NCBI GenBank assembly: GCA_943914435.1
Contig: CALUBY010000051.1
Span: forward strand, 1-5,860
From: an uncultured bacterium
Lineage (GTDB): Bacteria > Patescibacteriota > Minisyncoccia > Phycocordibacterales > Phycocordibacteraceae
DNA length: 5,860 nucleotides
Direction of reading: 5' to 3'
Below are positions 3,801-5,860 of the stretch, one piece after another; positions within the stretch are counted from its first letter, which is position 1, and each line of letters begins with the position of its first letter. Under the pieces are notes generated by a model. It was given only the letters and a program-made list of their open reading frames with translations, made no database searches and had not been told where the DNA came from. The translations under genes were made by a program, and so were the position numbers.

Positions 3801-4343
3801 ATGAAACTGGCATCTATCATCGCGGCTGCTTCCGTTATCGCAAGCCCCGCATATTCTGCGACCGTTTTGAATAAAAGCTGGGGCATTCCCGCTACTGGCG
3901 GTATGCGTTACAATGTAACGGCTAAACAGGTATCAGAGAAGCAATCGGACGGCTCTGAGATCGTCGCGCGATTCTCGTTTGATAATTGCATCTGCTTTGG
4001 TCCGGGACATAGCAAGACCTTCAATGGTTCTGCATCCGGTATTAACTTCTCAATCGGCGTCATCACCACGACAAATAGTCCGGGCGGTGTAGATGACTGG
4101 TGGGCTGTTTCAGCTGTGCTCCCTAAAGGATATTCTTGGGGCGGCAAAGACGGGTGGGTGAACGAGGGTATGTCTGGATATAAATGGATCGTGCGCGATG
4201 CACCAATCACACCTGTTCCTCCGACCCCCACCGACCCTGTTACTCCGCCAGCCCCTGTCCCTCTGCCAGCTGCTGGACTGATGCTTCTTGCCGGTATCGG
4301 CGCTCTCGCATTCCGTCGCATCGTGGGTCGCAATGCAGTCTGA
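3801..4343 (+). CDS. Secreted protein with VPLPA-CTERM sorting signal
   Basis: This 180-residue protein has AGGAG (3790-3794) 6 bases before its ATG. It has an N-terminal signal peptide (MKLASIIAAASVIASPAYSA; cleavage near residue 17 or 20), a Gly- and aromatic-rich, beta-looking body (about 21-133) with a CIC pair at 63-65, a proline-rich linker (134-152), then VPLPAAGLMLLAGIGALAFRR (153-173). The last part has the three elements of a PEP-CTERM-type tail of the VPLPA class: motif, hydrophobic helix, basic cluster. In Rhodobacteraceae-type bacteria such tails are processed by a dedicated exosortase (XrtD class) and lead to surface or extracellular placement. Body function is not recognised. 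It has its own promoter and its last 11 bases overlap the next gene. A phage-borne surface modifier is plausible; a host-derived cargo gene is the alternative. Confidence 0.85.
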   Translation: MKLASIIAAASVIASPAYSATVLNKSWGIPATGGMRYNVTAKQVSEKQSDGSEIVARFSFDNCICFGPGHSKTFNGSASGINFSIGVITTTNSPGGVDDWWAVSAVLPKGYSWGGKDGWVNEGMSGYKWIVRDAPITPVPPTPTDPVTPPAPVPLPAAGLMLLAGIGALAFRRIVGRNAV

Positions 4344-4785
4344 TCTTTTCGATAATGATTCGTGCTCCGAGACTGAATACGCAGCTAAGATAAAAGCGCT
4401 AGTGGAGGCAGAGGAGGATTACTTTATCAACAATGGGATCATTCCACCATGGATTGAGGGTGATTACCTCTTGGCGCGTGACGAGCGCCGAATGCTGACG
4501 CTGATTGCTGATTCGGACGGATACTGTATTTGTGACGATGACTACATTGTCACACCATACGGTGATTATGGAGCGCGCAGGGTGAGCCGGTTTACCTTTG
4601 ATATGGGTATGCAGGCTGAGGCTAACAGCAAGGCCGTTCTGCATTCTGCTATCGCGCGCGGACTTGTTAAACTGACGCGCGACAACAGCCTGCCCGGAAT
4701 CAGGCTAGACATGACGAAAAAGGGTCGCTATTTTCTGGAACTGGCAGAGACCAATGACTACTGGGAATCTGAGGAAAGTGAATGA
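4333..4785 (+). CDS. Hypothetical acidic protein, possible C-terminal winged helix
   Basis: This protein has 150 residues from the ATG at 4333; an in-frame ATG at 4288 would add 15 residues lying entirely inside the previous gene and is less likely. The ribosome site is weak (GTGGG at 4323-4327), so translation probably depends on coupling to the VPLPA-CTERM gene it overlaps. The protein is very acidic at both ends (residues 4-30 and ESEESE at the end). Residues 98-137 (NSKAVLHSAIARGLVKLTR, then IRLDMTKKGRYFLEL) look like the recognition-helix and wing portion of a winged-helix fold (xxALxxxGLV...LTxxGRxxL). A CIC pair sits at 65-67 in an Asp-rich loop. Regulatory function is only an inference. 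Confidence 0.7.
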   Translation: MQSDLFDNDSCSETEYAAKIKALVEAEEDYFINNGIIPPWIEGDYLLARDERRMLTLIADSDGYCICDDDYIVTPYGDYGARRVSRFTFDMGMQAEANSKAVLHSAIARGLVKLTRDNSLPGIRLDMTKKGRYFLELAETNDYWESEESE

Positions 4786-4790
4786 CCAAT

Positions 4791-4798
4791 AAAGGGAG
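4791..4798 (+). promoter_or_regulatory. Ribosome binding site AAAGGGAG deciding the 4806 start
   Basis: AAAGGGAG ends 7 bases before the ATG at 4806 and is the same site as at the first gene (271-278). It lies within the longer reading from 4782, so it supports the shorter protein, or use of both starts. Confidence 0.55.
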
Positions 4799-4805
4799 AA
4801 GAATA

Positions 4806-5048
4806 ATGACTAGTAATGTAATCACCTTCCCCGCCAAGCCGACGCCACCTGATCCTTGGCGTCACGCTCAACCAAGCCTGCGGTCAATGGGCGACCGCGA
4901 GGAACTCTGGTCACACCCTTACTTCGGCATCTCGCAACTGATCTGGGCGACTGGCAGTAACAATGTTCCTGATCCGCCGAGCCCTAGTGGTGGAACTCCT
5001 GTAGCTAATCGTGCTGGTGAGTCTACGCGTTTGCAGGTTGCGGCGTGA
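4806..5048 (+). CDS. Hypothetical small protein with NVITFPAK start
   Basis: This protein has 80 residues from 4806. A second in-frame ATG at 4782 overlaps the previous stop (ATGA) and has its own GAGGA at 4771-4775, giving 88 residues; 4806 is preferred for its stronger ribosome site. The N-terminus (MTSNVITFPAKPTPPDPW) resembles the VITFP-type start of many short phage proteins. The middle has REELWSHPYFGISQLIWATG (residues 31-50). The last 30 residues are Pro/Ser/Gly-rich and probably disordered (VPDPPSPSGGTPVANR). No family recognised. Its stop overlaps the next start (GTGA). Confidence 0.65.
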   Translation: MTSNVITFPAKPTPPDPWRHAQPSLRSMGDREELWSHPYFGISQLIWATGSNNVPDPPSPSGGTPVANRAGESTRLQVAA

Positions 5049-5239
5049 TCAGCCCCGGAACGATCATGTTCGCCTCATCCGACTGCACCGAAGCCGTAGA
5101 GGAAGCCCGCACGTATATACGAGAAAATGGCTTGACGGCGGAATTGGTAAGGCTTATAAGGAAAGAAGGTCAGGTACTGGTGGTCGCCCGCGAAGGCTTC
5201 AAGTGGCCGAGCACCCACCATGCTGACACTGAACACTGA
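5045..5239 (+). CDS. Hypothetical 64-residue protein
   Basis: GTG at 5045 overlaps the preceding stop (GTGA); an ATG at 5066 is the alternative and would remove seven residues. No strong ribosome site is visible for either, so coupling is likely. The sequence has a strand (TIMFASSD), a helix (CTEAVEEARTYIRENGL, residues 14-30), then LVRLIRKEGQVLVVAREG, ending in FKWPSTHHADTEH. This alternation suggests a small alpha/beta fold. No family recognised. Confidence 0.65.
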   Translation: MISPGTIMFASSDCTEAVEEARTYIRENGLTAELVRLIRKEGQVLVVAREGFKWPSTHHADTEH

Positions 5240-5260
5240 AACCGTATTGGGGATGACCAA

Positions 5261-5524
5261 ATGAGCAGGATACGCCGATTTTTTGCCCGACGCGAAACCT
5301 ACCTCCGACACCTGCGCGAAATCGAGACTGGCACTATCGAGTACGACAGCCGTAGCGATGACGTCTGTCTCGCCCCCGGCGTCCCGCTCACAGCCGCGCA
5401 TATCCAGATTGTGCTGCAGCGCCCCTACCTGGCTGATAGCTGGCCCCCCTACCTCCGCGCGCGGATCGGCCTGCCGCCGCTGCGCGCAGGCGAGGATGAC
5501 GAGTTTATGGAGAGTTTTTGGTAG
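5261..5524 (+). CDS. Hypothetical Arg-rich 87-residue protein
   Basis: GGGGA (5249-5253) precedes the ATG at 7 bases. The N-terminus is strongly basic (MSRIRRFFARRETYLRHLRE) and the C-terminus acidic (AGEDDEFMESFW). Residues 50-76 contain two similar short segments, RPYLADSWPPYLRARIGLPPLR, with repeated P-P-x-L-R. No family recognised. Base composition is unlike that of its neighbours: the last 120 bases are about 66% GC against about 36% for the leader region, which may indicate a different origin. The basic/acidic split could suit a protein- or nucleic-acid-binding adaptor; this is conjecture. Confidence 0.7.
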   Translation: MSRIRRFFARRETYLRHLREIETGTIEYDSRSDDVCLAPGVPLTAAHIQIVLQRPYLADSWPPYLRARIGLPPLRAGEDDEFMESFW

Positions 5525-5535
5525 GAGATTTCGAG

Positions 5536-5860
5536 ATGATTGTTAATGGGTATACAATTAAGCCGGGAGCGTACCTCCGTGGGGCGGACCTCCGGGACGC
5601 GTACCTCCGGGATGCGGACCTTGAAGGTGCGTACCTCCGGGATGCGGACCTTTACGGGGCGGACCTTGAGGGCGCGAACCTTACATGGGCGAACCTTGAG
5701 GGCGCGAACCTCCGGGGTGCGAAACTCAGAGGCGCGAACCTCCGGTGCGCGAACCTTGAGGGCGCGAACCTCCGGGGTGCGGGCCGGGTGGGGGCGGACC
5801 TCCGGGAAGCGAACCTACGGGATGCAGACCTTCGGGGGGCGGACCTTCGGGATGCAGACC
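5536..5860 (+). CDS. Pentapeptide-repeat protein (3' end outside window)
   Basis: The frame is open to the window edge: 108 complete codons are seen. TAGGAG (5522-5527) precedes the ATG. After a 10-residue leader (MIVNGYTIKP) come 19 complete pentapeptides plus a partial one, consensus [G/D]A[D/N/Y]L[R/E]. One repeat, GAGRV, lacks the central Leu. Pentapeptide repeats fold as a right-handed square beta helix. Some members (Qnr, MfpA) mimic DNA and bind gyrase, but many have unknown roles, and the extreme regularity here does not allow assignment. The repeats are mirrored in DNA as 15-base units rich in GCG-GAC-CTC-CGG codons. It follows the previous gene by 11 bases and is probably cotranscribed from P8. 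Confidence 0.9.
   Translation, partial: MIVNGYTIKPGAYLRGADLRDAYLRDADLEGAYLRDADLYGADLEGANLTWANLEGANLRGAKLRGANLRCANLEGANLRGAGRVGADLREANLRDADLRGADLRDAD
5566..5860 (+). repeat. Tandem 15-base imperfect repeats
   Basis: About 19.7 copies of a 15-base unit of form GCG-RAC-CTY-CGG-GRN encode the pentapeptides. Near-identical neighbouring copies make slippage or recombination likely, so copy number could vary between relatives. Confidence 0.85.

Noticed and set aside
3908..4333. Minus-strand frame opposite the VPLPA-CTERM gene
   Set aside because: The + strand product has a signal peptide and sorting tail; the reverse product is low-complexity Gly/Pro shadow.
5454..5465. 12-base perfect palindrome TCCGCGCGCGGA
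   Set aside because: It falls inside codons for Leu-Arg-Ala-Arg in a GC-rich gene, so symmetry by chance is likely.
5566..5860. CRISPR-like or noncoding repeat array
   Set aside because: Repeats are 15 bases with no spacers and keep an open frame of classic pentapeptides.

Overview
This window looks like an accessory or early region of a tailed phage or prophage from an alphaproteobacterium, most likely a Rhodobacteraceae-type host. Four things point that way. All supported genes lie on the + strand, are very short (most under 90 residues) and are packed with ATGA or GTGA overlaps. Several resemble known phage small-protein families: a Lar-like zinc ribbon joined to a DUF551-like tail, a DUF5681 protein, and an Ead/Ea22-like protein. 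DUF5681 and the VPLPA-CTERM sorting tail are characteristic of alphaproteobacteria. Finally, many small cassettes carry their own TTGAC-type promoter. No structural, replication or lysis gene is visible, so the phage assignment is an inference from gene style.

Layout. Positions 1-284 are AT-rich (about 36% GC) regulatory DNA with three dyads and a promoter. Next come single-gene or two-gene cassettes: 285-461 (small phage protein), 523-735 (helical protein), 801-1389 (50-residue protein, then the Lar/DUF551-like protein) and 1464-1820 (DUF5681 protein). Positions 1815-1936 hold three tandem hairpins, the last an intrinsic terminator. Cassettes 1996-2381, 2446-2661 and 2744-2893 follow, the last ending in a GC-rich hairpin. 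An overlapping run at 2990-3741 includes the Ead/Ea22-like gene. A new promoter then drives a secreted protein with a VPLPA-CTERM tail (3801-4343), followed by a tightly packed run of unknown genes (4333-5524) and a pentapeptide-repeat protein that runs off the right edge.

How it may work together. Seven promoter candidates have a 17-base spacer and one has 16. Four share an unusual -10 element, ATACATA or a one-base variant, 16 bases after a TTGACgCC-like -35, which suggests co-regulated early or accessory expression. Two of these form a near-duplicate block whose -10 sits inside a short dyad, a plausible common operator. Most products cannot be assigned a function. The recognisable ones suggest host interaction: possible restriction alleviation (Lar-like), cell-surface delivery (VPLPA-CTERM) and possible DNA mimicry (pentapeptide repeats). 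The most unusual items are the VPLPA-CTERM gene in a phage-like cluster, the shared promoter/operator family, and the hairpin array with mutually exclusive pairings.
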